A program made the translations under genes and the position numbers. Shown in pieces: positions 43,164-52,307 of a stretch of DNA of 64,000 nucleotides. Position 1 is the stretch's first letter; each line of letters starts with the position of its first letter. The stretch is from CAJQQY01 sp045106765 (GTDB taxonomy: Bacteria > Bacteroidota > Bacteroidia > Chitinophagales > Saprospiraceae), in NCBI GenBank assembly GCA_045106765.1, contig JBGCFD010000125.1, forward strand, positions 22,220 through 86,219. The letters are read 5' to 3'. The notes below the pieces were generated by a model. That model made no database searches, was not told the DNA's origin, and saw only the letters and a program-made list of their open reading frames with translations.

Positions 43164-44342
43164 TTAAATCTCATCAAAAAATATTTTACTACTTGGAGAG
43201 TAAATAATTACATCTGCTTCTTTTTCAATTTTACTTAATATAAAAAGATGTTCATTAATATATTTCACATGCTCACTATCATCGTCTCCCCAAAATTCAA
43301 TTATGTATTTAATTTCTTTTAAAAAAGATAAATCTTTATCTCCTTTATAAGAATTGATCAAATCCATCTTTTCTTCTTCTATATACTCAGCTGAATTATT
43401 TACCAAGTGAAAACAATACTCTTCTGTGTTTTGAATTAAAATTCTACTATCCGAAATTCTAATACTATTATTGATTCCAAAATTGACAAGATCTTCTAAT
43501 TTATTAAAAAGTTTATTACTTTGATTCGACTTGGAAAAAATTTGGTAATAGTAAAAATGACCTCCTTTACCCTTTGGAAAAGGAAACGAAGCCTTATTTA
43601 CTAGGAGACGTTCAACTTCTTTCAAAGTTTGAATATTTGTTTTTACTCTCTTAAGTTTTTCTATTTTTAATGTAAAAAAATTATCTCGAATGTTAGTATC
43701 CAATAGTTTTTGAACTTCTTCAAATTTTCCGTCATCTAAAAGTTTAATCAAAATATCATACCTAGTATCTCTATAATACTCATACTCTTTCTTTTCAGGA
43801 ATAAATTTTCTTAACTGTAATCCTGAAAAAAGTTTTCTAGCTTCTACATATTCTTCATTTGCTAATAATAAATACCCTAATTTATCTCTTCTCCAATCAA
43901 TGAAAAATTCATACTCCTTTCGTTTCGTTCCATTCTTAAAAAGATTTGAATTAAATTGTAGAATCCCCTCAACAGAGGAAGTTAGATTAAACCATGGTAA
44001 AACTTTATTAATTAAAACTTCCCGTATTTCTTCAAGGCATAAATCTCCTAGTACCCTTAGATCATAATTAAACTCATTTTGAAAATTTTCAAAAATACCT
44101 ATCCTATCTCCTCCTTCTCCGAAGAAAGAATTATGTTTTAAAATAAGAGGAATATTACTGATATTGATATAAAAGCTATTCCCTCCATATCTACTTTTTT
44201 GAAAATTAATGCATTGCAAAATATTCCCTTCTGTTAACCGAACATAATTATTAGATTTGAACTTTGAGAATCCAAATTCTTTTAGTGGTTTCCCAATAAA
44301 CTTCGTCAGAGATTTATTAAAATACTTTTTGCTATCAAACAT
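43164..44342 (-). CDS. DUF4304-containing protein
   Basis: This 392-residue protein begins with a DUF4304-like segment (FIGKPLKEFGFSKFKSNNYVRLTEGNILQCINFQKSRYGGNSFYINISNIPL). The remaining about 250 residues are helical and unlike anything I recognise. DUF4304 proteins have no established function. It lies four bases from the stop of the phasin-like gene and 34 bases ahead of the BTAD gene, so the three are probably one operon. Codon use and base composition look like those of its neighbours. Confidence 0.7.
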   Translation of the reverse strand: MFDSKKYFNKSLTKFIGKPLKEFGFSKFKSNNYVRLTEGNILQCINFQKSRYGGNSFYINISNIPLILKHNSFFGEGGDRIGIFENFQNEFNYDLRVLGDLCLEEIREVLINKVLPWFNLTSSVEGILQFNSNLFKNGTKRKEYEFFIDWRRDKLGYLLLANEEYVEARKLFSGLQLRKFIPEKKEYEYYRDTRYDILIKLLDDGKFEEVQKLLDTNIRDNFFTLKIEKLKRVKTNIQTLKEVERLLVNKASFPFPKGKGGHFYYYQIFSKSNQSNKLFNKLEDLVNFGINNSIRISDSRILIQNTEEYCFHLVNNSAEYIEEEKMDLINSYKGDKDLSFLKEIKYIIEFWGDDDSEHVKYINEHLFILSKIEKEADVIIYSPSSKIFFDEI

Positions 44343-44346
44343 AATT

Positions 44347-44877
44347 TTACTTCTTACTCAACTTATTCACCTTCTTATTCAATGCCGAAACCTCCTTCGA
44401 CATTTTTGCCATCAACTCCATCATCATTTTATGATCTGATTTAGAAACACCTCGCCACTCATCCACATCTACTTTTCGTTGCGCAATCGTTTCTTCTACT
44501 TTTTGAGTAATAGCTTCGCTCACTTCTTGAAATTCTTTTTGAATATTCTCCACTCCTTTTTTCGGATCTTTGATCGTTTCCATTACCATCTTCGGAGCAT
44601 TCAAAGTCATTTTTTTCCAAAGGTCAAAACTCTTCGAAAGAATTCCCTTTTGCTCTTCTGGTGATTTGTCTTCCATTTGTTGAATGGTCATTTCTGCCAA
44701 TTTTCCTTGAATAAAATTCACCGCATCATCAAATTCAGAAAACCGTTTTTCGTCTCCACCTTGTACATGACGAATATTTCCACGCCATTGCACCTGAGGT
44801 TCGCCTTCTTCATTTTTAAAAATCTTTTGTGTGAAGCGCAACATAAAAGAAGCGGTCTCATCTTTTTTTACAGACAT
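44347..44877 (-). CDS. Phasin-like coiled-coil protein
   Basis: This 176-residue protein has an N-terminal module with VQWRGNIRHVQGGDEKRFSEFDDAVNFIQ, a short WRG.I.HV pattern that I recall from many small proteins of unknown role. Helices (LWKKMTLNAPKMVMETIKDPKKGVENIQKEFQEVSEAITQKVEE) and a coiled-coil tail (MMMELMAKMSKEVSALNKKVNKLSKK) follow. Amphipathic helices plus a coiled coil and no signal peptide resemble granule-associated phasins. Its gene is divergent from a wax-ester synthase, which supports a lipid-granule role, but the assignment is inference. Confidence 0.55.
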   Translation of the reverse strand: MSVKKDETASFMLRFTQKIFKNEEGEPQVQWRGNIRHVQGGDEKRFSEFDDAVNFIQGKLAEMTIQQMEDKSPEEQKGILSKSFDLWKKMTLNAPKMVMETIKDPKKGVENIQKEFQEVSEAITQKVEETIAQRKVDVDEWRGVSKSDHKMMMELMAKMSKEVSALNKKVNKLSKK

Positions 44878-44933
44878 AATTATTTATTTTGATTTTTAAA
44901 CATTGATTTTAAATAATTAACCGACAATTTTTT

Positions 44934-45003
44934 TTTCACCACATAGGCACATAGAAAACATCGTTCTTTACCTATATTTTCTATGTACCTATGTGGTAAA
45001 ATT
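44934..45003. repeat. Dispersed palindrome family A, copy A4
   Basis: CACCACATAGGCACATAGAA (from 44937) pairs with TTCTATGTACCTATGTGGT. It sits between divergent genes, upstream of both, so it cannot be a terminator. The rest of the 348-base gap is A/T-rich and holds no gene that I can see. Confidence 0.75.
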
Positions 45004-45225
45004 ATTTTATAGTGAGTTGTATTATTCATGTAGTCATTTTTTCGACGATTATTTTTTTAATATCAATTTGTAAAAATACCAAATCAAAGTTACAGATGAG
45101 TAACTGGTTAAAGAAATTAATTTTACAATTAAATCAAGGAAACATAATTTTATAATTGACTGTTTATTATTACTTTAGACCCGAAACTATTTTAACAAAA
45201 ATATCTTTTCAAAATACACAACCCT

Positions 45226-47052
45226 ATGTTTGGAAAACTGCTAAAAAATCTTGACAACCCAAATTTAAAATCCATTTCAGGAATGGATGCCACTTTTCTA
45301 TATATCGATTCACCAACAAGTCCGATGCACGTCGGAAGTGTGGCGGTCATCGAAGGCGATTTAAAATTTGATACCTTTAGAAAAATAATCAATTCTCGAC
45401 TGCACATGATTCCAAAATTGCGAAAGCGATTGATCTATGCACCTATGAGTATTGATTATCCATATTGGGTCGATGATCCCAACTTTGATATTGATTTGCA
45501 CTTGCAACATATCGCATTACCAAAACCAGGTGGTTGGAAAGAATTACGAAAAATAGCTTCACAAGTTTTTAGTGAGCACTTGGATCAAAATCGACCTTTG
45601 TGGTCTTTTACTTTTGTCGAAGGTTTGGATAATGTTCCACAAGTTCCCAAAGGTTCTGTAGCAATAATTTCCAAAATTCATCACGTTGCAATCGATGGAA
45701 TGGCAGGAGCTGGAATGATGAGTTTGATTTTTGATTTTACGGCTGAGAAAAAAACGATTCCTGATCCAAAACCATTTAAACCGAAACCTATTCCAAATGA
45801 GGTTTCCGTGGTGATGAAAAGTGCGATGAGTTTTGCAGGCAACCCATTGAAGTTACCCAAGATTCTTTCCAAGGCAGTTAGAGGTTCTCTCAAGGCAGGT
45901 ATGTTGACTCGAGTGCAACGAATGGATTTGCCTACTGCTCCATTCTCTGCTCCATCCACTCCATTGAACGGAATTGTTGCTGGTCGTCGAAAATGGAATA
46001 CAGCAATTCTAGATTTAGCAAGAATCAAGGAATTAAAAAATATCATGGGTACGACCATGAATGATGTGGTACTTGCTTTTTGTGCGGGAGCACTAAGGCG
46101 ATATTTAAAAGAAAAAAAGAAATTGCCACACAAACCATTGGTGGCAATGGTTCCGATTTCTACTCGAACAGAAGCGGAAAAAGATAATACCGATAATCAA
46201 GTTTCATCCATGCTTATTCAGATTGCTACGAATGTAGAAGATCCGATTGAACGATTGGAAGCTATTCATGAAAATACGGTGCGAGGTAAAACTTATCAAA
46301 AAGCGATTGGTGCCAAAACTCTAGCGAGCATGGCGGAAGCTGTGCCATTTGGAGTTGCGAATCAAGCTGCAAGATTATATTCTCGATTTCAAATTTCGGA
46401 GATGCATAATCCCGTTTTTAATGTAACAATTACCAATGTTCCTGGACCACAATTTCCATTGTATTTGAATGGACATCGATTGTTGACGGTTGGAGGAATG
46501 GCTCCGATCTTGGATGGCATGGGATTGATTATTACGATTTTGAGTTATAATGGTTTTGTGACGATTAGTCCAACTTCTGATGCGAAGACAATGCCTGACA
46601 TTGATCTTTTCACGAGATACATTCGAGAATCTGCCAATGAACTGGAAGCGGCGATTTTAAAAAGGGGAAAAAAGAAAGCAGCTGCAAAGAATAAACCAAC
46701 TAAAGCAAAATCTGATGCTTTATTTGCTCATTTCAAAAAAGAAATAAAAGCAGCAGCTAAATTTATAAAACCAAATAACGGTTTATTTATGTTTCATGTA
46801 ACTGGCGATGTGGAAACTTTTTGGCAAGTGAATTTAAATAAATCTCCGGGAACGGTTATCAAAAGAAAAGCAAAAAATCCTGACGCTACTTTTATTATTA
46901 AAGATGAACACTTGATGAAAATTGGAATGGGAAAAATGAATTTGCAAACTGCTTTTATTCAAGGTCGATTGAAGATTGATGGTGACTCTGGAAAGGCAAT
47001 GAAGTTGGGAGCGATCATTTCTAAGTTGCCGAAATTAGTGGTGAAGAAATAA
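45226..47052 (+). CDS. Wax-ester synthase/diacylglycerol acyltransferase fused to an SCP2 domain
   Basis: This 608-residue enzyme joins fatty acyl-CoA to a fatty alcohol or diacylglycerol, making wax ester or triacylglycerol. The WS/DGAT domain spans about residues 15-470. The active-site motif is HHVAIDG (H152, H153, D157), with NDVVLAFCAGALRRYL further on. A lysine- and alanine-rich linker (about 480-494) leads to a C-terminal SCP2-type lipid-binding domain (495-608) ending in MGKMNLQTAFIQGRLKIDGDSGKAMKLG, which may present acyl substrates. A family A palindrome lies upstream, and the phasin-like operon diverges from it. The function is inferred from the family. Confidence 0.9.
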   Translation: MFGKLLKNLDNPNLKSISGMDATFLYIDSPTSPMHVGSVAVIEGDLKFDTFRKIINSRLHMIPKLRKRLIYAPMSIDYPYWVDDPNFDIDLHLQHIALPKPGGWKELRKIASQVFSEHLDQNRPLWSFTFVEGLDNVPQVPKGSVAIISKIHHVAIDGMAGAGMMSLIFDFTAEKKTIPDPKPFKPKPIPNEVSVVMKSAMSFAGNPLKLPKILSKAVRGSLKAGMLTRVQRMDLPTAPFSAPSTPLNGIVAGRRKWNTAILDLARIKELKNIMGTTMNDVVLAFCAGALRRYLKEKKKLPHKPLVAMVPISTRTEAEKDNTDNQVSSMLIQIATNVEDPIERLEAIHENTVRGKTYQKAIGAKTLASMAEAVPFGVANQAARLYSRFQISEMHNPVFNVTITNVPGPQFPLYLNGHRLLTVGGMAPILDGMGLIITILSYNGFVTISPTSDAKTMPDIDLFTRYIRESANELEAAILKRGKKKAAAKNKPTKAKSDALFAHFKKEIKAAAKFIKPNNGLFMFHVTGDVETFWQVNLNKSPGTVIKRKAKNPDATFIIKDEHLMKIGMGKMNLQTAFIQGRLKIDGDSGKAMKLGAIISKLPKLVVKK

Positions 47053-47057
47053 TTTTT

Positions 47058-47162
47058 TGACTATCGAATAACGATTTCAGAACAAGGATTTGAGAAGTTT
47101 GACGAAGATGATGCGAAGACCATTTCTCAAATCGTTATTCTGAAATCGTTATTCGATAGTCA
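47058..47162. repeat. Long inverted repeat after the WS/DGAT gene (family B, copy B2)
   Basis: Two 39-base arms (47058-47096 and 47124-47162) are complementary at 37 of 39 positions around a 27-base loop. The left arm contains CGAATAACGATTT, then AGAACAAGGATTTGAGAAG, then TTTGACGA, the same words in the same order as copy B1 at 4.97 kb. It separates convergent genes. Confidence 0.85.
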
Positions 47163-47167
47163 TTTTT

Positions 47168-50100
47168 TTAATACAACCTAATCACCTCTTTTCCCTTATT
47201 CTTCAATCCATTCAGATCAATCAAAAAAGAAATCTTCTTCAGTAAATTATCTCTCACCTCGTAACTAGTTCCATCCTTCACCACGCTACTTTCAACAAGT
47301 GGAACATAAATTTCCAACGCATCAGGAATCCCGACAATCGCAATTCCCAAACTATACGCAAACTCAACACTATCAAAATCCTTAAACAAAACTGCATCAA
47401 TATATGGTCGAACAGGAAGCGGTCCAGGAACAGTCGTACTTGCTCCCAAACTAACCATCCAATCTTGCGAAGAACCAAAATCACTCAAGGTTTTTAAACC
47501 AGCATCTCTCTGAAAAATTTGTTGTGACAAAATCCCATCGTCTGACCCTTTCACATTTCCTCTCCCTTCACTTCGCCCCAATAAATTTTCATCAAACATA
47601 TAATCTCGTTGCCCAAATCGACTAGTGATTCCACTAAAAGTAAAACTTGCTCGAATCGGTACATTATTTTCCAACTGCGGTAATACTCCTGCAAATGCTT
47701 TCAACGTCATTCCTTTATTTTTTTTACCATAGGAAAAAAACTGTTTTGCATTGGCAAATATTCTTAAAAATCCATCCCCTTGATGAGCCGTCAAAGTTGC
47801 TGTCATCGGTCCAGTCACATTCGTATTTTTGAAAGTATATTTGAACTCATTGACGTAGTAATTTTCTTTCTCTCTTGAGTTCATTTCAGCATTTGACACT
47901 CCTTTATCTAGCGTGATATTGACATGTCGAAATGAAACATTATGTTGCAAACTTGAAGTCAATTTCTTTTTCCTAAAAACTATTTCTAATTTCGGAGCGA
48001 TCTTCAAATAGTTATCATAAAATGCCTCGTCCCAATCGTAATCGTAAGTGTACCTTTTCGAATTCAAACTCAAAGTAATCCGTTGAAATAAATTTGATTC
48101 AGGGAAAGTATTCCATTTTACGATTCCTTCTCCGACCACATTTCCGCTGGCAAAACCATACATTGGTGCAACAGCAAATTCAAATTTCTTTTTAGAAAAA
48201 TCATAATTATGCAATACAGCACCCAACATTGTTTTATCATAATTATTCCAACCAACTGCTGGCAACCAATATAAATTGGTACGAGTTGGGTTTTCCAAAC
48301 CAGTCAAAAATTTCAATCTAAATGGTTCTGATTTTTTAAAAACACCTGACGTGCGTATATTGTTATTTTTTCGATTTACATCTAGAATTTCACGATCTTT
48401 ATCAATGATAAATTCTTTAATCGTTGCACTTTCAGGTATATCAATGTGAATCGTTTTTTCACCTTCAAAGCCTTCGATATTTTTTACTTCCTCTCCTTCT
48501 TCCAAAACCATCGTTAGTTTGAATGGCTCTGCAACTGTTCCTTTATTTTTTATTTTTAAATCATAACTACCTGATTTTGAAAGACTTACGACTTTATAAT
48601 CATTTTTTTTAGTGGTATTCATTAAGTCATCAAAAGATTTGTCATTTTCCAAACCAAAGTGTTGGATAAAATCGACTGGCTGCGGATGTTTGAATTTCCA
48701 CTTCCTAAAAAAGCTTTTCATCTTTAAAGGAGTAATTCTATTTTGCAAAATATCAGCCGTTCGATCATAGACTCCTAAACCATAATTCATCTCCGTCATT
48801 TCTGCAACTGGAGTGGTGATAGGTTGATGCACATTTTCTCTTTGCATCGAAACTTTAATTAATTCCATAAGATTTAATTGCCCTTCCGATTCTAATTTTG
48901 CAGGTAAAAAACTCTCCTCAGAATTGGGATAAAAATTCGCTTTATATAATCTTTCGTAGTAGGAATTAATCCCTTCGTCCATCCATGGAAAGTCTCTTTC
49001 ATTGAATGCTAAAATTCCATAAAACCAATTATGTCCTACTTCATGTGCAATCACAATATCCAAATCTTCTGGCAGAAACATTTGATCTACCAAGGTAATC
49101 ATTGGGTACTCCATCGCACCTGATGAAGCGTAAGGATTACTCACCGCAGTCGCATGAGGGTAAGGATACACACCTACTTTTTGAGAATAAAATTGGACAG
49201 ACTGATTTAAATACTGAGTGGCATTTAACCATAAATGAAATTCTTTTAAATTGAAAAATGCCCACGTATCTACATTGTTATTTTGTCCAAGTTGCACTCT
49301 ATTTTTTTGCACAAAAAACCTTTTATCTGCAAACCAGGCGAAGTCATGAACATTCTCTGCCGTAAAACGAATCGTCTTCATTTTATCTGAGGAATTCGGA
49401 AAAGTATCTTTCTCAAAAATCGGAATATTTCGATCTGAACCTCTTGGATATTTTTTTGCAATAAATTTATTTGTCTCTCGAACTCGTCTTTCCAAAAATG
49501 CTTTTTCCGTTTCTGTTTCCAATTCACCGGTGGAAGCAACAATATAATTTTTGGGTAAAGTAATTTCCACATCAAACCTTCCAAACTCAGCATAAAACTC
49601 TCCCATATCTAAGTATGGCATCTGATGCCAACCTGCTCGATCATAAACTGCAGGTTTAGGATACCATTGTGAAATATAATAAGCCTGTTTTTCATGTCCC
49701 AAGCGAGAGAAATATTTTGGGATTTTTATGACAAAAGGAACTCGAATTTCGATGCGTTCTCCTGAGGAGATTTTTTCATTTAATTGAAGTAATGCAATAT
49801 CTGGATTTTCCTCATCATACGACCAATTCACTTTTTTTTCATTCACTAAAAAGTCTACTTCTTTGTAACCACCAAGCTCATTTTTTTTGGCAAAAAAGAA
49901 AGCAGTATTTCCATTTTGGATTTGTTGTTTGGCAAATGCAGTTTGTTGACTTTGATAAGCATTCGCCCACAGATGAAAATATATTTTATTTAAATCATCA
50001 GGTGAGTTATTGATATATTCAATTTTTTCGACTCCCGAAAGCGTATGATTTTTATCATCCAAAGTTACTTGAATATCATAATTGACTTCTTGCTGAAAAT

Positions 50101-50176
50101 AGGGTTGTTCGCTTTTTTGAGAAAAAACGAGCGTGGACAGGATGGTGAAGAGGAAAATTAAAATTAGTTTATTCAT
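47168..50176 (-). CDS. M1-family metallopeptidase, secreted
   Basis: This 1002-residue protein has a signal peptide (LILIFLFTILSTLVFSQ) and an M1 aminopeptidase domain. The substrate loop SGAMEYP is at 352-358, and the zinc ligands are H378 and H382 in HEVGHNW with E401 in WMDEG. After residue about 510 comes a long C-terminal region of beta-structure, including sections such as SGVFKKSEPFRLKFLTGLENPTR and repeated strands that look like an outer-membrane barrel. It is probably an outer-membrane or periplasmic peptidase. The C-terminus lacks a T9SS sorting domain. Confidence 0.9.
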   Translation of the reverse strand: MNKLILIFLFTILSTLVFSQKSEQPYFQQEVNYDIQVTLDDKNHTLSGVEKIEYINNSPDDLNKIYFHLWANAYQSQQTAFAKQQIQNGNTAFFFAKKNELGGYKEVDFLVNEKKVNWSYDEENPDIALLQLNEKISSGERIEIRVPFVIKIPKYFSRLGHEKQAYYISQWYPKPAVYDRAGWHQMPYLDMGEFYAEFGRFDVEITLPKNYIVASTGELETETEKAFLERRVRETNKFIAKKYPRGSDRNIPIFEKDTFPNSSDKMKTIRFTAENVHDFAWFADKRFFVQKNRVQLGQNNNVDTWAFFNLKEFHLWLNATQYLNQSVQFYSQKVGVYPYPHATAVSNPYASSGAMEYPMITLVDQMFLPEDLDIVIAHEVGHNWFYGILAFNERDFPWMDEGINSYYERLYKANFYPNSEESFLPAKLESEGQLNLMELIKVSMQRENVHQPITTPVAEMTEMNYGLGVYDRTADILQNRITPLKMKSFFRKWKFKHPQPVDFIQHFGLENDKSFDDLMNTTKKNDYKVVSLSKSGSYDLKIKNKGTVAEPFKLTMVLEEGEEVKNIEGFEGEKTIHIDIPESATIKEFIIDKDREILDVNRKNNNIRTSGVFKKSEPFRLKFLTGLENPTRTNLYWLPAVGWNNYDKTMLGAVLHNYDFSKKKFEFAVAPMYGFASGNVVGEGIVKWNTFPESNLFQRITLSLNSKRYTYDYDWDEAFYDNYLKIAPKLEIVFRKKKLTSSLQHNVSFRHVNITLDKGVSNAEMNSREKENYYVNEFKYTFKNTNVTGPMTATLTAHQGDGFLRIFANAKQFFSYGKKNKGMTLKAFAGVLPQLENNVPIRASFTFSGITSRFGQRDYMFDENLLGRSEGRGNVKGSDDGILSQQIFQRDAGLKTLSDFGSSQDWMVSLGASTTVPGPLPVRPYIDAVLFKDFDSVEFAYSLGIAIVGIPDALEIYVPLVESSVVKDGTSYEVRDNLLKKISFLIDLNGLKNKGKEVIRLY

Positions 50177-50312
50177 CTGATAATCAATTATTTATGCGAA
50201 TCAAGGGTTCACATTAGTTAATATTTTTATAGAAACTTAAAACACTCACATACAATTTAATCATTATACGAAAATATCATTTCAAGTTGATTTTTTTTGC
50301 CTTTATTTTAAA

Positions 50313-50345
50313 AGCCCTGTTAGAATTTTATATCCTAACAGGGCT
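50313..50345 (-). terminator. Terminator of galE
   Basis: AGCCCTGTTAG (50313-50323) is perfectly complementary to CTAACAGGGCT (50335-50345). It lies 50 bases beyond the galE stop in its direction and ahead of the M1 peptidase start. An ACGTTNNACG-rich segment (50352-50390) sits between it and galE. Confidence 0.75.
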
Positions 50346-50394
50346 AATATAATTTTTTGCCGTCAAACGTTCAACGTCTAACGTAAAACGAATC

Positions 50395-51417
50395 CTACTT
50401 CTTCGATCTCACTTTTTCCCATTCCCAAGCCGATAACATGATATCTTCGATATTTCTTTTTGGCTTCCATTTCAATTCTTTTTTTGCTTTTTTATAATTA
50501 GCATAAATCGCAATCACATCTCCTTTTCGTCTTGGTCCGATTTTATAATTTAATTTTTTGCCCGAGACTTTTTCGAAAGCTTTAATCACTTCCAACACCG
50601 TTGCCCCTTCTCCTATTCCTAAATTGTAAGCTTCACAATTAGACTTTTTCTTTTTCTTTTTGACCAGATGTTGCATCGCTTTGGTATGTGCATTTGCCAA
50701 ATCCATCACATGAATATAATCACGCACACAACTTCCATCTCTTGTATCATAATCATCTCCAAAAACTGTTATTGATTTCCTTTTGCCAATCGCTTGCTCA
50801 GTAATTACGGGTACTAAATTCAAGGCAACATTTGGCGCTTCACCCATCAATTTACTATCATGTGCTCCCCCAGGATTAAAATATCGTAGCAAAATTGAGT
50901 TGTGTTTAGGATTAGCTTTTGCAAAAGATTCGATGATTTCTTCTCCCATTTGCTTAGTCAAACCATACGGACTTTCTGCTTTCAACCAAGGAGTCTTTTC
51001 TGTCACCGGTAATTTCTCTGCATTTCCATAAACGGTGCAGGACGAGGAAAAAATAAAATTTTTCACTTTATGAGTCTTTGCTGCCTCCAACAAATTAAGT
51101 GTACTGTTCAAGTTATTTTTAAAATACCAAAGTGGTTTTTCCACCGACTCACTAACACTTTTAAGTGCAGCAAAGTGAATAATTCCAACAAGGTCTTTAT
51201 TTTCCAAAAATACCTTTTGCAATTTTTTTTCATTGCAAAGATCAATCTTATAATTTTTTACTTTTTTCCCAGTTATTTTCTCAATTCGCTTGAGTACCTT
51301 TGAGTCGGAATTGATATGATTATCTACCGATATTACATCAAATCCATTATCTATTAAATCAACAATCGTGTGGCTTCCAATATATCCACAACCTCCAGAA
51401 ACGAGAACTTTTTTCAT
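50395..51417 (-). CDS. galE: UDP-glucose 4-epimerase GalE
   Basis: This 340-residue SDR-superfamily enzyme interconverts UDP-glucose and UDP-galactose, supplying sugars for surface polysaccharide. The NAD+ loop is VSGGCGYIGSHTIVDLIDNG at the N-terminus. The catalytic pair is Y and K in SPYGLTKQMGEE (about residues 145-156), and FNPGGAH and GDGSCVRDYIHV follow. Length is normal. The cysQ gene begins divergently 65 bases away. Confidence 0.95.
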   Translation of the reverse strand: MKKVLVSGGCGYIGSHTIVDLIDNGFDVISVDNHINSDSKVLKRIEKITGKKVKNYKIDLCNEKKLQKVFLENKDLVGIIHFAALKSVSESVEKPLWYFKNNLNSTLNLLEAAKTHKVKNFIFSSSCTVYGNAEKLPVTEKTPWLKAESPYGLTKQMGEEIIESFAKANPKHNSILLRYFNPGGAHDSKLMGEAPNVALNLVPVITEQAIGKRKSITVFGDDYDTRDGSCVRDYIHVMDLANAHTKAMQHLVKKKKKKSNCEAYNLGIGEGATVLEVIKAFEKVSGKKLNYKIGPRRKGDVIAIYANYKKAKKELKWKPKRNIEDIMLSAWEWEKVRSKK

Positions 51418-51481
51418 TTTAAAAAATTTTTGTTAGTTTTTTGGAGAAAGAAAAAATCACATTAAATAAATTTACCAACTA

Positions 51482-52270
51482 ATGTATAACATTAACCTCG
51501 CCAAAGAAGTCGTAAAAATAGCTAAAAAAGCTGGAGATGCGATAATGAAGATTTATGATAATTCAGATAATTTTCAAGTAAAACATAAAGCAGACGAATC
51601 TCCCCTCACTATTGCAGATCAAGCGGCAAATGAAATCATTTGTCACCAGTTAGAAAAGTTAGTGGTAAAATATCCAATTATTTCTGAAGAAAATAAATCT
51701 ATTGATTTTGAGGAAAGAAAAAAATATACTCATTATTGGTTAGTTGATCCCTTGGATGGAACCAAGGAGTTTATCAAACGAAATGGAGAATTTACAGTCA
51801 ATATTGCTTTAATTGAAAATCAGCGTCCTGTGCTTGGTGTCGTTTATGCACCTGTTTTGGAAGAGATGTATTTTGCTGTAAAAGGTGAAGGTGCTTTTTT
51901 GGAAAAAGAAAACAGAACAATACAATTACAAGTTTCGAATTTCTCCAAAAAAGATAAAAACCTAGGTGTTGTTTGCTCTCGTTCTCATTTAAATGAAGCG
52001 ACTCAAAACTTTGTTGATGAATTAAACGAACCTGAATTAGTTGCACAAGGTAGCTCCCTGAAATTTTTAATTTTGGCAAAAGGTGAGGCACATCTTTATC
52101 CTCGACTCGCTCCAACGATGGAGTGGGACACAGGTGCTGCACAGATTGTTTTAGAAGAAGCTGGTGGAAAAGTTTTACATGCGGAAACACAACAACCACT
52201 TTTATACAATAAGGAAAATTTATTAAACCCACATTTTGTTGCATCAGGAAATTTAATTCCAAATCAATAA
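51482..52270 (+). CDS. cysQ: 3'(2'),5'-bisphosphate nucleotidase CysQ
   Basis: This 262-residue inositol-monophosphatase-superfamily enzyme removes the 3'-phosphate of PAP (adenosine 3',5'-bisphosphate), the by-product of sulphate activation. The metal-binding motifs are ISEENK and WLVDPLDGTKEFIKRNGEF (about residues 83-100). EWDTGAAQIVLEEAGGKV near residue 220 holds the final metal ligand. Length is normal. The following glycosyltransferase gene begins 38 bases after its stop. Confidence 0.93.
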   Translation: MYNINLAKEVVKIAKKAGDAIMKIYDNSDNFQVKHKADESPLTIADQAANEIICHQLEKLVVKYPIISEENKSIDFEERKKYTHYWLVDPLDGTKEFIKRNGEFTVNIALIENQRPVLGVVYAPVLEEMYFAVKGEGAFLEKENRTIQLQVSNFSKKDKNLGVVCSRSHLNEATQNFVDELNEPELVAQGSSLKFLILAKGEAHLYPRLAPTMEWDTGAAQIVLEEAGGKVLHAETQQPLLYNKENLLNPHFVASGNLIPNQ

Positions 52271-52274
52271 CCTG

Positions 52275-52302
52275 TTGGGCAACCACAAGGGATTGCCACT
52301 AC
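52275..52302. repeat. REP-like intergenic sequence (TTGGGCAACCACAAGGG...)
   Basis: TTGGGCAACCACAAGGGATT then GCCACTAC fills the short gap between cysQ and the glycosyltransferase gene. The inner words GGCAA and TTGCC can pair. The wording resembles GTAGGGGCAACCC-type repeats that I recall from intergenic DNA of unrelated bacteria. Only this copy is seen here. Confidence 0.45.
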
Positions 52303-52307
52303 ATATT

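Noticed and set aside
45681..46133. A 150-codon minus-strand frame
   Set aside because: It is antisense to the WS/DGAT acyltransferase domain and shows no domain or start context.
51798..52286. A 162-codon minus-strand frame
   Set aside because: It is antisense to cysQ, which has all family motifs.
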